Assembly (NCBI GenBank): GCA_963773155.1
Contig: CAVZAB010000001.1
Coordinates: 1 to 37,761, forward strand
Source: CAVZAB01 sp963773155
GTDB lineage: Bacteria > Pseudomonadota > Alphaproteobacteria > Rhizobiales > Beijerinckiaceae
DNA: 37,761 nt
Reading direction: 5' to 3'
Made by a program: the position numbers and the translations under genes. This document shows, piece by piece, positions 16,348 through 25,940 of this stretch. The stretch's first letter is position 1. Each line of letters opens with the position of its first letter. The notes under the pieces were generated by a model that was given only the letters and a program-made list of their open reading frames with translations, did not search any database and had not been told where the DNA came from.

Positions 16348-17424
16348 ATGAAACTGAAGACAATTTGCGCCGGACTGGCAAGCCTTGCACTGTCCGCGAT
16401 CGCCGTCGGCACGGCGCCGAGCCATGCCGAGGACAAGAAGCCCTACACCATCTATCTCTCGAACAATTTCGTCGGCAATGACTGGCGCCAGCAGATGGAG
16501 CGGGTCGCCACGGTTTCGGTCGAACAAGGGGCCGCTGAAGGGCCGCGTCGATCTCAAGATCGAGAACGTCGAGAACACCGTTCAGGCGCAGATCAACTCG
16601 CTCAACAACATCATCCGCCAGAAGCCGGACGCCATCCTGGTCGACGCCGGTTCGGATTCGGCGCTCAACCCGACCATCAAGAAGGCCTGCGACGCCGGCA
16701 TCGTCGTCATCAGCTTCGACCAGGTGGTGACCGAGCCCTGCGCCTACGCCGTTGCTTCCGACTGGGACCGCATTCCCGCCGTGCATGGCCGAGTGGATGG
16801 CCACGCAGCTTGGCGGCAAGGGCAACGTGCATTCGTCGACCGCGGCCTTGCCGGCGCGCCGATCTCGGCACAGCTGCAGGACGGCTACGAGAAGGTGCTG
16901 GCAAGAATATCCCGACATCAAGGTCGTCGGCTACTACAACGGCAACTACGCGCTCGGACCGGAGCAGTCGGGCGTCGCGGCACTGCTCGCCGCCAACCCG
17001 CAGGTCGACGGCATCCTGACGCAGGGCTACGGCTCGGGCGCCATCCAGGCGCTGCAAGGATGCCGGCCGGCCGATCGTCCCGGTCGTCGGCTTCTCCTAC
17101 AACGTCTCGGCGCTCACCTGCGCGCAGACAGCAGGGCGCCAAGTGCATCCTCGGCTCCAACCCGGCCTATCTCTCGTCGGAGGCGATCAAGCTGGCGGTC
17201 GACATTCTCGACACCGGCAAGAAGCCGGCCGAGCGCTCCGTCTCGGTCAAGGGCGACTTCGTCACCACCGATCCCTTCGAGTCGCAAGCTCTATCCCGGG
17301 CACCAAGATGCACAAGATCGAGGTCGGCGAGAATGCCTTCCCCGACCAGGCGCCCGGCCTGACGCTGCCGATCACGCCCGACTGGGTCGAGATCACCGCT
17401 GCGGAAGCCGCCGGCAGCAAGTAA
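16348..17424 (+). CDS. ABC sugar transporter periplasmic binding protein, second tandem copy (frameshifted)
   Basis: ATG 16348 follows AGGAGGAGA. The start MKLKTICAGLASLALSAIAV is a signal peptide ending near SHA. The mature part mirrors the upstream copy: YTIYLSNNFVGNDWRQQM, INSLNNIIRQKPDAILVDAG, RGLAGAPISAQLQDGYE, YNGNYALGPEQSGVAALLA, NPAYLSSEAIKLAVDIL and PDWVEITAAEAAGSK. The frame changes near 16530, 16787, 16840, 16900, 17057, 17135 and 17288, about every 120 bp, yet the amino-acid sequence between changes is as well conserved as in the clean copy. That pattern points to base-calling errors. Expected length about 355 residues. It probably supplies ligand to the ATPase/permease genes immediately downstream. 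Confidence 0.82.
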
Positions 17425-17492
17425 CATCCGGAATCCACGACCCTGTCTCCCGGCATTGCAGGATGCCGGGAGACCTTTTCGAAGGCGGATCC

Positions 17493-19003
17493 ATGGACCT
17501 CGTCGACGTCAACGGCCTCTCCAAACGCTATGGCGGCATCGTCGCGCTGAGCGAGGCCGACATTCAGCGCCCGCGCCGGCGAAGTGCACGCGCTGCTCGG
17601 CGAGAACGGCGCAGGAAAGAGCACCTTCATCCAGATCCTGTCGGGCGCGGTCCGGCACGATGGCGGCTCGATCCTGGTCGATGGCCAGGACTATCGCCCG
17701 GCCAATCCGGACGCTGCCCGGGCGCGCGGCATCGCCGCCGTGTTCCAGGAACTGTCGCTGATCCCCGATCTCACGCGTCGAGCAGAACATCTGGTTTCGC
17801 CACGAGCCACGGACGTTGCTGCGGTACCGTCAACCGCGGCGAAATGCGCCGCAAGACGCTGAGGCTGTTCGAAAAATACAGCTTTCCAGCACTTCGCGCC
17901 GACCAGGAATTACGGCGGCTGACACTGGCCGAACGGCAGATCGTCGAGATCGCCAAGGGGCTGGCCAAGGACCCGCGCATCCTGATTCTCGACGAGGCGA
18001 CGTCGGCGCTGCCGGCGCGCGAAGCCGACTGGCTGCTCGAAACTCACCCGGCAGCTCGCCGCCGAAGGCAGGCTGGTCATCTTCATCTCGCACCGCATGG
18101 CCGAGGTTCGCGCCATCGCCGACCGGCTGACCATCTTCCGCAATGGCACGCACCGTCGCCGTGCACGAGGCCGATGCGCGTGTCCGACGATGAGATCGTC
18201 ACCCAGATGATCGGCCGGCATCTCGACCGGCTCTATCCCGAGCGCATTGCCACCGCGACCGACCGCATCGCGCTGAGGGTCAGCGAATTTTTCGAGCGGC
18301 AGCCGGCTCTGCGGCGCCGATTTCGCACTGCGCGAAGGCGAGGTGCTCGGCGTCGGCGGCTTGCAGGGCCACGGCCAGCGCGAGCTGTTCCAGGCGCTGT
18401 TCGGCGCCACCAAGGCGAGCGGCAGCATCGAACTCTGGGGCAAGCCGGCTTCGATCAACAATCCGCGCCAGGCGCTGACCGGCCGCGACGGCATCGCGCT
18501 GGTGCCGGAGGATCGGCGCGGGCAGGGCCTGCTTCTGACCAAGAGCGTGCGCGAGAACCTGACGCTGTCGGTCATCAAGCGCTTTACCGAAAACGGCTTG
18601 CTCAGCCGGCAAAAGGAAGCGGCGCTGGTCAAGGAGATGGTCGACTTCCTTCGCATCAAGGCCGGCACGCCCGAGCAGCTGGCCGGCACGCTGTCCGGGC
18701 GGCAACCAGCAGAAGGTGATCTTCGGCAAGATGCTGCTGACCGAGGCGCGCGTGCTGCTGCTCTACGATCCGACGCGCGGCGTCGACGTCGGCACCAAGG
18801 GCGAGATCTTCCAGCTGATGCGCGACCTCGCGGCCAAGGGCTATGCGATCCTGTTCTATTCCAGCGACCTGCCCGAGCTCGTCCATGTCGCCGACCGCGT
18901 GCTGGTGATGCGCAACGGTCGCATCGCCGCGACGCTCGAAGGCGATCGCATCTCGGAGGAAGGCATTTTGCGCGCGGCCATGCTTGAAAGCGATGCGGCC
19001 TGA
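17493..19003 (+). CDS. ABC sugar importer ATPase with two nucleotide-binding domains (RbsA/XylG type, frameshifted)
   Basis: Starting MDLVDVNGLSKRYGGIVALS, the protein of about 503 residues has the fused double-ATPase layout of ribose/xylose-type importers. Domain 1 shows Walker A GENGAGKST, a signature-like LTLAERQ and Walker B ILILDEATSAL. Domain 2 shows GVGGLQGHGQRELFQALFG, LVPEDRRGQG, the signature LSGGNQQK (restored by a shift near 18705) and Walker B VLLLYDPTRGVDVG. Domain 2 lacks a classical Walker A, as usual in this family. Frame changes occur near 17570, 17780, 17815, 18040, 18150, 18175 and 18295. It energises the two permeases that follow. The gene order binding protein, ATPase, permease, permease is standard. 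Confidence 0.83.
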
Positions 19004-19012
19004 GGCATGGTA

Positions 19013-20042
19013 ATGGCGATCGCGGAGCAAACTGTCGAGATGGCGCAAAGACCTGCCGAAACGAACCCGGTGAGCCGGGCATCGACTGGCGTGGCCGTGC
19101 GCTCGATCGCGCGCCGTTCCTCGTCGCCTGCCTGATGCTGGCGCTCATCGTCGCCATCTATGGCAGCTTGCAGTCCGGCGTCTTCACGCTGGACGAGCTC
19201 AACCTCGACACCGCGGCGGCGATGACGCTGATGCTGGCGGCAACCGGCCAGACGATCGTGCTGGTGCGCGGCGGCATCGATCTGTCGATCGGCGGCATGA
19301 TCAGCCTCGGCACGGTGATCGCGGCGACGCGCTTCAGCGACGATCCCGTCGACCGTCGCACTCTGGTCGCTGGTCATTTTGGCGCTCGGCTTCGTCATCG
19401 GCGCGCTCAACGGTCTGCTGATCTCGCTGCTCAAGCTGCAGCCTTTCCTCGTCACGCTCGCCACCTGGTCGATCCTCAACGGCGTCGCCATGATCATTCT
19501 GCCGACCGATGGCGGCAGCGTTCCTTCCTGGTGGGTCGGCTTCGCCTACTGCACAGCTGTTCGGTCTGACCAGCCCGGTCTGGATGCTTTTGGTGCTTTT
19601 GCTGTTCTGGTGGTGGTTCCGCGTCACGCGGCTCGGCATCGCTATCCAGGCGACCGGCTCCAACGAGAAATCGGCATTCCTATCTGGTGTCTCGATCACC
19701 CGGATCAATCGTCATCACCTACGGCCTCTCCGGCCTGTTCGCTGCCGGTGCGGCGCTGTTACCTGACGACGCAGACCGGCGCCGGATCGCCGACCATCGG
19801 CAAGGACTACATCCTGTCTTCCGTGGCGGCGGCGGTCATCGGCGGCGTCAGCCTGTTCGGCGGTCGCGGTCACCTCGCCGGCACGCTGATCGGCGCCTTC
19901 GTGCTCACTCTGATCGGCAATCTGGTCTTCGTGCTTGCATGTGTCGAGCTACTGGCAGCCGGTCGCTTCCGGCGTCATCCTGCTGCTCTCGGTGCTGGCG
20001 AGTTCCGTCGCCGAAAAGGCCGCAAGGAACCGTGTCCAATGA
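19013..20042 (+). CDS. ABC sugar importer permease 1 (RbsC family, frameshifted)
   Basis: The likely start is ATG 19013, 8 bp after TGAGG. The product, about 340 residues, is strongly hydrophobic: LVACLMLALIVAIYGSL, then the family motif GQTIVLVRGGIDLSIGGMIS, ALNGLLISLLKLQPFLVTLA, MLLVLLLFWWWFRVTRLG and VAAAVIGGVSLFGGRGHLAG, giving about nine membrane segments. G-G-I-D-L-S is the hallmark of the BPD_transp_2 (ribose-type) permeases. Frame changes are seen near 19080, 19350, 19550, 19710, 19755 and 19940. The end, VAEKAARNRVQ, stops at 20040-20042 and overlaps the next start (ATGA), implying coupled translation with permease 2. Confidence 0.82.
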
Positions 20043-21007
20043 GCGCCTTCCTCGCCCGCAACCGGCTCATCGTGCTTGCCTATGCCGGCATGGTCGTGCT
20101 GCTCCTGGTCACGGCTTTGTTCTCGCCCGGCTTCCTGTCGGTCTCTAACATGCGCTCGACCGTCGTCCTGGCGGCCTTCGTCGGCATCGTGGCCCTCGGC
20201 CAGACCTTCGTCATCATCGGCGGCGGCATCGACCTGTCGGTGCCCTGGGTGCTGAATTCGGCGGCGATCGTCATGGCGCTGCTGTGCGGCGGGCAGGACC
20301 TGCCATTGGTCTGGGTCATGCCGCTGCTGCTCGCCGGCGGTGCCTTCATCGGACTGATCAACGGCGTCGGCGTTGCCCAATTCGGCGTGCCGCCGATCAT
20401 CATGACGCTGGCCACCAATGTCATCCTGCAAGGCCTCATCCTGGTGCTGACCGGCGGCTCGCCAACACCTTCGGCGCCGGCATTGATCCAGCTCCTGTCG
20501 GTCGGGCGCATCGGCGCCTTCCCGGTGATCGCGCTGATCTGGATCGCACTGACCCTGGTGGCAACGCTGCTGCTCTCCAGGGCGGCGTTCGGCCGCCATC
20601 TCTATGCGCTCGGCACCAGCGCCACGGTCGCGGAATTCTCGGGCGTGCCGACGGCGCGCACCACCATCCTTACCTATGTCATCTCGGGCCTCGCCGCCGC
20701 CTTCGCAGGCATGCTGCTCACCGGCTATTCCGGCCAGGCCTATCTCGGCATGGGCGACGCCTATCTGTTCACGTCGATCGCGGCGGTCGCCATCGGCGGC
20801 GCCTCGATCCTCGGCGGCAGCGGCCACTATCTCGGCACCGTCGCCGGCGCCATGGTGCTGACCATCCTCACCGGCCTGCTGCCGGCGCTAAACCTGTCGA
20901 GCGGCGCGCTGCTCATCGTCTATGGCGCGGTCATCCTGCTCACCGTGTCGATCGGCAGCGAGACCTTCGCCGGCCTCGGCGGCAAGTTACGCAGAAAAGA
21001 GGGCTGA
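20039..21007 (+). CDS. ABC sugar importer permease 2 (RbsC family)
   Basis: This intact 322-residue membrane protein begins MSAFLARNRLIVLAYAGMVV and has the same family signature as its neighbour: GQTFVIIGGGIDLSVPWVLN, then GVAQFGVPPIIMTLATNVIL and SIAAVAIGGASILGGSGHY. Around nine or ten membrane segments are visible. It would pair with permease 1 as a heterodimeric channel in the inner membrane. The ATG overlaps the permease 1 stop by four bases. The lactonase gene starts 2 bp after its stop, so transport and the first catabolic step are co-transcribed. Confidence 0.9.
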   Translation: MSAFLARNRLIVLAYAGMVVLLLVTALFSPGFLSVSNMRSTVVLAAFVGIVALGQTFVIIGGGIDLSVPWVLNSAAIVMALLCGGQDLPLVWVMPLLLAGGAFIGLINGVGVAQFGVPPIIMTLATNVILQGLILVLTGGSPTPSAPALIQLLSVGRIGAFPVIALIWIALTLVATLLLSRAAFGRHLYALGTSATVAEFSGVPTARTTILTYVISGLAAAFAGMLLTGYSGQAYLGMGDAYLFTSIAAVAIGGASILGGSGHYLGTVAGAMVLTILTGLLPALNLSSGALLIVYGAVILLTVSIGSETFAGLGGKLRRKEG

Positions 21008-21009
21008 CC

Positions 21010-21890
21010 ATGGTCGAAATCACCTGCGTCGTCGACGCCGGCGCGGAACTCGGCGAAGGCACGCTCTGGGACCCCGGGGCCGGCGTACTCTGGTGGATCG
21101 ACATCTGGAAGAAACTGATCCATCGCTACGATCCGGCGACCGGCAAGGACGAGATCTTGGAGACGCCGGAATATCTCGGCTGCCTTGGCCTGCGCGAGAG
21201 GGGCGGCCTGGTGCTGACCATGACCAACGGCTTCCATTTCTTCGATCCTGCGACCGGCAAGTTTGAGGCGATCGTCGATCCGGAAGCGCATATGCCAAAA
21301 ACCCGCTTCAACGACGGCAAGCCGGATCGCCAGGGTCGTTTCTGGTCGGGCACGATGTTCGAAGTGCCCGGCCAGCCGATCGAGTTCATCGGCTCGCTCT
21401 ATCGGCTCGATCCCGACCTCTCGGTGCACAGGATGATCGACGGCATCGGCTGCTCCAACGGCCTGGCCTGGAGCCCGGATCAAAGACCATGTACTTCTCC
21501 GACAGCCACGCCGGCGCGGTCTGGGCCTATGATTTCGATGCCGCCACCGGCGACATCGCCAACCGCCGCACTTTCATCGACATGACGGTGACCGGCGGCG
21601 TCGCCGACGGCGCCACCGTCGATGCCGAGGGCTGCTATTGGGTGACCATCCCGGTGACCAGCAAGGTCTGCCGCTACGATCCCCAGGGCCGGCTGATGCA
21701 GACGATACTGTTGCCGACCGACCTGCCGACCTGCTGCGAGTTCGGCGGCAAGGATCTCGACATCCTCTATGTCACCACCGCCGTGCTCAAGCGCCCGGCC
21801 AGTCACTTCGTTGGCCAGAAGAATCCGGGCGGGCTGTTCGCGCTCGACGTTGGCGTCAAGGGCCTGACACTACCGGCCTTCAAGGGCTGA
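21010..21890 (+). CDS. SMP-30/gluconolactonase family lactonase (one frameshift)
   Basis: Starting at ATG 21010, the protein of about 293 residues is a six-bladed SMP-30-type propeller: AELGEGTLWDPGAGVLWWID carries the metal-ligand Glu, TRFNDGKPDRQGRFWSGTM the Asn and Asp-containing strand, IGCSNGLAWSPD the second Asn, and VADGATVDAEGCYWVTIP the late Asp. A one-base shift near 21481 (SPDQ to TMYFSDSHAG) is needed. The enzyme hydrolyses sugar lactones to aldonates, using a divalent metal. It is the last gene of the importer operon and feeds aldonate to the dehydratases at 5611 and 9577, which makes sense of the whole locus as lactone/aldonate catabolism. Confidence 0.85.
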
Positions 21891-22382
21891 CCGCTCAATA
21901 TAAGGAAATTTCTTGGCGAATGGGATGCAGGCTCTTTCCAGATACCCAAGCTTAGGTCAACCACCAAGTCAACTTGCCGTCACTCCTGAGGCCCGCAGGC
22001 TCTGCCATTGCCTCCTACAGTCGATGTGGCACCTTCGCGCCTAAATTCCCTGCTGGCCGCCAAAAAACTCCCTGTTAGTTAGGTATAGGCTGTTTAAACA
22101 ATCGAGTGGGAGTGACCGGATACCATGGGCGGCGATAGTGTAGTTTCGGCGGTGTTTGCGCGCCTGCTAATTTCAGCCTGTCGTCTTCGCTCGGTCCTTC
22201 AGCCCCGTCTAACCGCCTTCAAAGGACTAAAGCGCCCCCGGTGCTGATCGTAAAAGGCGATCGGTTAATTGGAGTGCCGCGGCGTAGTCTAGCGCGCAAT
22301 TCGGCGGGACGTGCGACAAGCGTTGGCACAAAGACCCCGCGCCAAAAGAAACATAAAAATATTGGGCCCTTCCGTACGACCC
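21891..22382. other. Non-coding stretch after the catabolic operon
   Basis: No gene was recognised. It marks the change from the conserved catabolic locus to the decayed island and contains the second exact copy of ATCGAGTGGGAGTGA at 22101. No clear terminator with a T-run was found after the lactonase gene. Confidence 0.35.
22101..22115 (+). repeat. Dispersed 15-mer ATCGAGTGGGAGTGA, copy 2
   Basis: Identical to 2643-2657 over 15 bases and, with one mismatch, over 19 (AAC-A/G-ATCGAG...). It lies in intergenic DNA at the start of the decayed island. Confidence 0.6.
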
Positions 22383-22514
22383 GAACTTCAGCTTGACGAT
22401 TCCGGCCACGACAGGCTGGATGCCGGTCACCTTGAACGCTTCTCCGAACAAAAGAACGCCCAGAAGCACAGTTCCTGCCACACCGATGACCGTCCACGCC
22501 GCGTAGGCGGTGCC
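22383..22514 (-). pseudogene. Remnant of a small multidrug resistance (EmrE/SugE) transporter
   Basis: On the minus strand GTAYAAWTVIGVAGTVLLGV followed by LLFGEAFKVTGI and VVAGIVKLK corresponds to membrane helices 3 and 4 of SMR proteins (AYAVW-IGxxGxxLLGxLLFGE). The N-terminal half, including the essential membrane Glu in helix 1, is missing, and several residues between the helices are lost. This is a fragment, not a working 110-residue exporter. Confidence 0.7.
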
Positions 22515-22599
22515 GCGGATCTTGCCGGGCGACGGGATCGCATATTGCTCGCCACGAAGCCCTTCAGGACAGCCTTGCCGCTCCTTCACGGCGGCCGGG

Positions 22600-22813
22600 A
22601 TCGCTCCCGAGGGTGAGGCTTATCAGGTCGATATGGGCGGCGGCTTTCAACCCTGGCGGCGCGGCGTCCGCTGGAGCGGTACCCAGGAAGTGCCGGTGCC
22701 TCTCCTTGGCAAATTCAGTATCACGGCGGGGCAAGAGAAACTGGGGCAATCAATTGCGCTTCGGCCTGTTCGCCATTGGATATCCCGATTTCGAACTCAT
22801 ATGGCTGCGATGA
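22600..22813 (+). pseudogene. Fragment of an unidentified small protein family, frameshifted
   Basis: Joining two frames gives YQVDMGGGFQPWRRGVRWSG, then EVPVPLLGKFSITAG and, after a shift near 22735, KRNWGNQLRFGLFAIGYPDF. The pattern (PWRR-VRW ... PLL--LSFT-GK-NWG--LRFGLFEI---DF) looks like the C-terminal half of a conserved family I have seen but cannot name with certainty, possibly a PUA/EVE-like domain. There is no start region. Confidence 0.3.
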
Positions 22814-22844
22814 CGTCTGGCGGCGGCGCGGCGCCGAGCTGACA

Positions 22845-25688
22845 CTAGCTCAGTGTTGCCAATAGAAATTTGGCAGCCTTCAGATCTGCCGTATCGAATC
22901 CCTCGCTAAAACGAGCGTAGGTTTCAGAAAGTGCGTCTCGAGCTTCCGCGCGGCGACCTTGTCGAAGTTGTAGCCCAGCGAGACTAATCGAAGCACGCAG
23001 CCGCCAAGATTGCGCCGATTGTTGGTCGGCTAGTTCGATCGCGCGACGGAACGCCACTTCGGCGCTCCGCTCATCCGCGCTTTTCTCCAGGATTTCTCCC
23101 CGGATGCGTTGCAGCTCCGGCATAAACAGTTCGCCATGCCTCTCCAGCTTGGCGATCGTTTCATCAATGGTCAGGATCGCCTGGTCGAGACGACCCAACA
23201 TCGCAAAACCCTGCGCCAGCGCGCCGTTCAACTCCGTCGCGTACAGCTCATATCGTTCCGCGGACAGGATTGCGAGTGAGCCGCGCAACAGTTCAACACC
23301 GGTCTCGATTTCTCCCTGCTGGATCAATACTTGGCCTTTGAGTCCACGACCGACAGCCTGGAATGGCGTCAGAGCATGCCTCTCGGACTCCAAGATCAGG
23401 CGGTCGATGCATCCTCTGGCGCGGGCCAAATCGCCGCTCCAGCGGAAGACACAACCGCCCCATAGGAGCGCGATGGGAATGGTAACCGGCTCAATCGCCG
23501 CGAATCCATCGACAGTCTTACGCGCGAGTTCAACCGCTTGCTCCGGATAGCCCAGCAACCAGAGAGTCCGAGCCAAATTGATCCGCGGACGTTCGTAATG
23601 AAAACCGAGGCGGCGGGCTTCGGCGGAGTTCGACACGAGGGCTGGCGCGAGCGCCGCCTCCAAGTGAGCGCGGGCCTCGACCTGATTTCCGATTAAATGA
23701 TGTGAGAGGCCGAGCAGCGAATGTGCGGCCGCTATCCCGATTGGATCGGCCATTTCCTTCGCGACGGCCTCGCCTCGCTGGGCGAGTGCGAGCATCCGAT
23801 CGAAATTGCCCGCCCGTCTATAGAAGCCGTGCAACTGACCAATGAGGCGAAACTGTTCGACTGGATCGCAAAGCTTCTCGGCGAGCTCCAGACTTCTCGT
23901 GAGGGCGGAATGAGACTTCTCACCGCTCCCCATCGTGTACATCGAGGAAATTCCGAGGCCCGCCTGCAGATGCATCTCCTCGGACCCACCGCGACTGGTC
24001 TCGTCCAATGCGAGCAGCGCTCGCTGCGACCAGCGATGACATTCCGGAAGCAAGGACATCGTCAAGAAGACAGGTGTGGCAGCGGCAGCGAGTCCGACAC
24101 CGATTTCAATATTGCCTTTGGCGCTAAAGCACCATTCCAGTGCCGCGCGGACGTTGTTGAGAGCGGCAAGGTGAGGCGCGCGTTCGTTCCCGGTCGATAG
24201 GGCCGACCAGTCGGCCCCGAACTGCTCGAGCCATTGCCGGAAGTAAGCTGCGTGGCGCACGGCCATTTCGGCGCGTTCGGTATCGTCAGTCTGACTTTCG
24301 AGCGCGTAAGCGCGTGTTGTGTCCAGAAGCCGGTAGCGCATCATCGCCCCTATGGGCTGTGTGGCCACCATGGACTTCGCAACAAGGCTGTCGATCGCGC
24401 CGAAGACCGTCGAACGATCCAGCGGCGCGCTTGTTATTACCTCGAGCGCTGCATCCAGCGTAAAATGTCCCACAAATATCGCAAGCCGGCTAAGCACCAT
24501 ACGCTCCGGCTCGGTAAGGAGCCCAAAACTCCAATCGAGTGTCGCTTGCAGAGTCCTTTGACGTGGTGGGGCCGTGCGCGCGCCCTGCCACGTCAACGTC
24601 AGATACTGGTCGAGAAGCGCGGCGGTTTGCGGCAGGCCGCAGGTCTCAACTCGTCTGGCCGCCAGTTCCAACGCGAGCGCCACGCCGTCCAGCTTTCGGC
24701 AGATGCTCGCGACAACACGCGCGTCCTCATCGCCGATATCCAGACTGACGCCGCTCTCTGCCGCGCGTTCGATGAACAATTGCGTTGCCGGAAACGAAAA
24801 AACTGCTGCGGCCGTGATTTCCGGATCATCCGGCGGACATGCCAGGGCATCTAGCTTGTAGATGCGTTCTCCGTCGATGCGCAAAGCCTCGCGAGTTGTG
24901 GTCAGGATGTGGACCTGCGGCGCTGCCTCGACAATGCTTGCCGCAAACATGGCGACAGCATCTATCAGATGCTCGCACGTGTCGAGGATCAGCAGAATCC
25001 GCCTTTCACGAAGATACGCCATCAGGCTTGGCAGTGCGTCGTTGGAGCTGACCGCCAACCCTAACATGGACGCAACGCCGGGGGCCACCAGATTGGGATC
25101 GCTTAGCATCCCGAAATCGACAAAAAGCACGGCCCCATTAAAGGCCTCACTCAAATGATGTCCCACGGCGACTGCAACAGTGGTTTTACCGATCCCACCA
25201 GGACCAACGATGCTGACGATGCGGAATGCTGTCAGTTGCGCTGACAACCTAAGGACGTCTTCAACTCGTCCGACGATTTGGGTCAGGCGGCACGGAAGAT
25301 TGGCGTGCGCAAAATTGGCGGCTTTTACGGAAGCGCTGTTGCGCGGGCTGTCCCACTTTGAGACTGGTGCAACGAAGCAATAGCCCCGTCCTGGAAGTGT
25401 CGCGATGTATCGGGCGTCACCCCGCCCGTCGCCCAGCGCCCTGCGCAGACCGTTCATGTGAAAGCGCAGGCTACCTTCCTCAACGATGACATCGGGCCAG
25501 ACGCGCGACAGCAAGTCTTTTTTACTAACGATTTCATTCGCGTTGGAAACCAGTGCGATCAAGATATCGAGCGCACGCGCACCCAATTCCACAGGGACAC
25601 CTTCCTTCGTGAGGAGGCGCTCGTTCACCAGCAGATTGAAGGGACCGAACGACAGACCGCCGTCGGTCCGATTAATAGCCGTCGCCAT
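22845..25688 (-). CDS. Winged-helix DNA-binding regulator with STAND/NB-ARC-type ATPase and TPR-like C-terminus
   Basis: ATG 25688 has an RBS (AGAGGGAC) 5 bp upstream, giving 947 residues; longer frames upstream add only unrelated sequence. Residues about 12-108 form an OmpR/PhoB-type winged helix (FGPFNLLVNERLLTKEGVPV, VSKKDLLSRVWPDV, LPGRGYCFVAP). Residues 155-420 form a P-loop ATPase: Walker A GPGGIGKTT (162-170), Walker B ILLILDTCEH (231-240) and TTTREALRIDGE, then the winged arginine-rich region. The last about 450 residues are helical repeats of TPR type. It resembles rhizobial CadC/AfsR-like one-component regulators in which ATP-dependent switching follows ligand sensing. It is divergent from the epoxide hydrolase-Ohr genes with 252 bp between, and so probably controls them. 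The gene is intact in a region of decay. A 47-bp scrap of a paralogue lies at 29841. Confidence 0.85.
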   Translation of the reverse strand: MATAINRTDGGLSFGPFNLLVNERLLTKEGVPVELGARALDILIALVSNANEIVSKKDLLSRVWPDVIVEEGSLRFHMNGLRRALGDGRGDARYIATLPGRGYCFVAPVSKWDSPRNSASVKAANFAHANLPCRLTQIVGRVEDVLRLSAQLTAFRIVSIVGPGGIGKTTVAVAVGHHLSEAFNGAVLFVDFGMLSDPNLVAPGVASMLGLAVSSNDALPSLMAYLRERRILLILDTCEHLIDAVAMFAASIVEAAPQVHILTTTREALRIDGERIYKLDALACPPDDPEITAAAVFSFPATQLFIERAAESGVSLDIGDEDARVVASICRKLDGVALALELAARRVETCGLPQTAALLDQYLTLTWQGARTAPPRQRTLQATLDWSFGLLTEPERMVLSRLAIFVGHFTLDAALEVITSAPLDRSTVFGAIDSLVAKSMVATQPIGAMMRYRLLDTTRAYALESQTDDTERAEMAVRHAAYFRQWLEQFGADWSALSTGNERAPHLAALNNVRAALEWCFSAKGNIEIGVGLAAAATPVFLTMSLLPECHRWSQRALLALDETSRGGSEEMHLQAGLGISSMYTMGSGEKSHSALTRSLELAEKLCDPVEQFRLIGQLHGFYRRAGNFDRMLALAQRGEAVAKEMADPIGIAAAHSLLGLSHHLIGNQVEARAHLEAALAPALVSNSAEARRLGFHYERPRINLARTLWLLGYPEQAVELARKTVDGFAAIEPVTIPIALLWGGCVFRWSGDLARARGCIDRLILESERHALTPFQAVGRGLKGQVLIQQGEIETGVELLRGSLAILSAERYELYATELNGALAQGFAMLGRLDQAILTIDETIAKLERHGELFMPELQRIRGEILEKSADERSAEVAFRRAIELADQQSAQSWRLRASISLAGLQLRQGRRAEARDALSETYARFSEGFDTADLKAAKFLLATLS

Positions 25689-25940
25689 AGGTCCCTCTGG
25701 AATTGCCTTCGACCACCTGGCTCCCCTGGAGATTAGGGCACTTCGTGCACACCATAAAGAGAAAGGAGATGGCGCGTTTCTCCCGGCGAAGGCGCTGAAA
25801 TTTGGCTGCAGCGACAAAGGATTAGCGGCGGCTAACAGAGCATAACAACGCCTAACGGGTGTTCCCGGCGTCGCGAGCGTAGGTCTTGTCCAGCACGGAA
25901 GTGCTCCACGCAAAGACAAGCAATCTCGAGGAGAACACCA

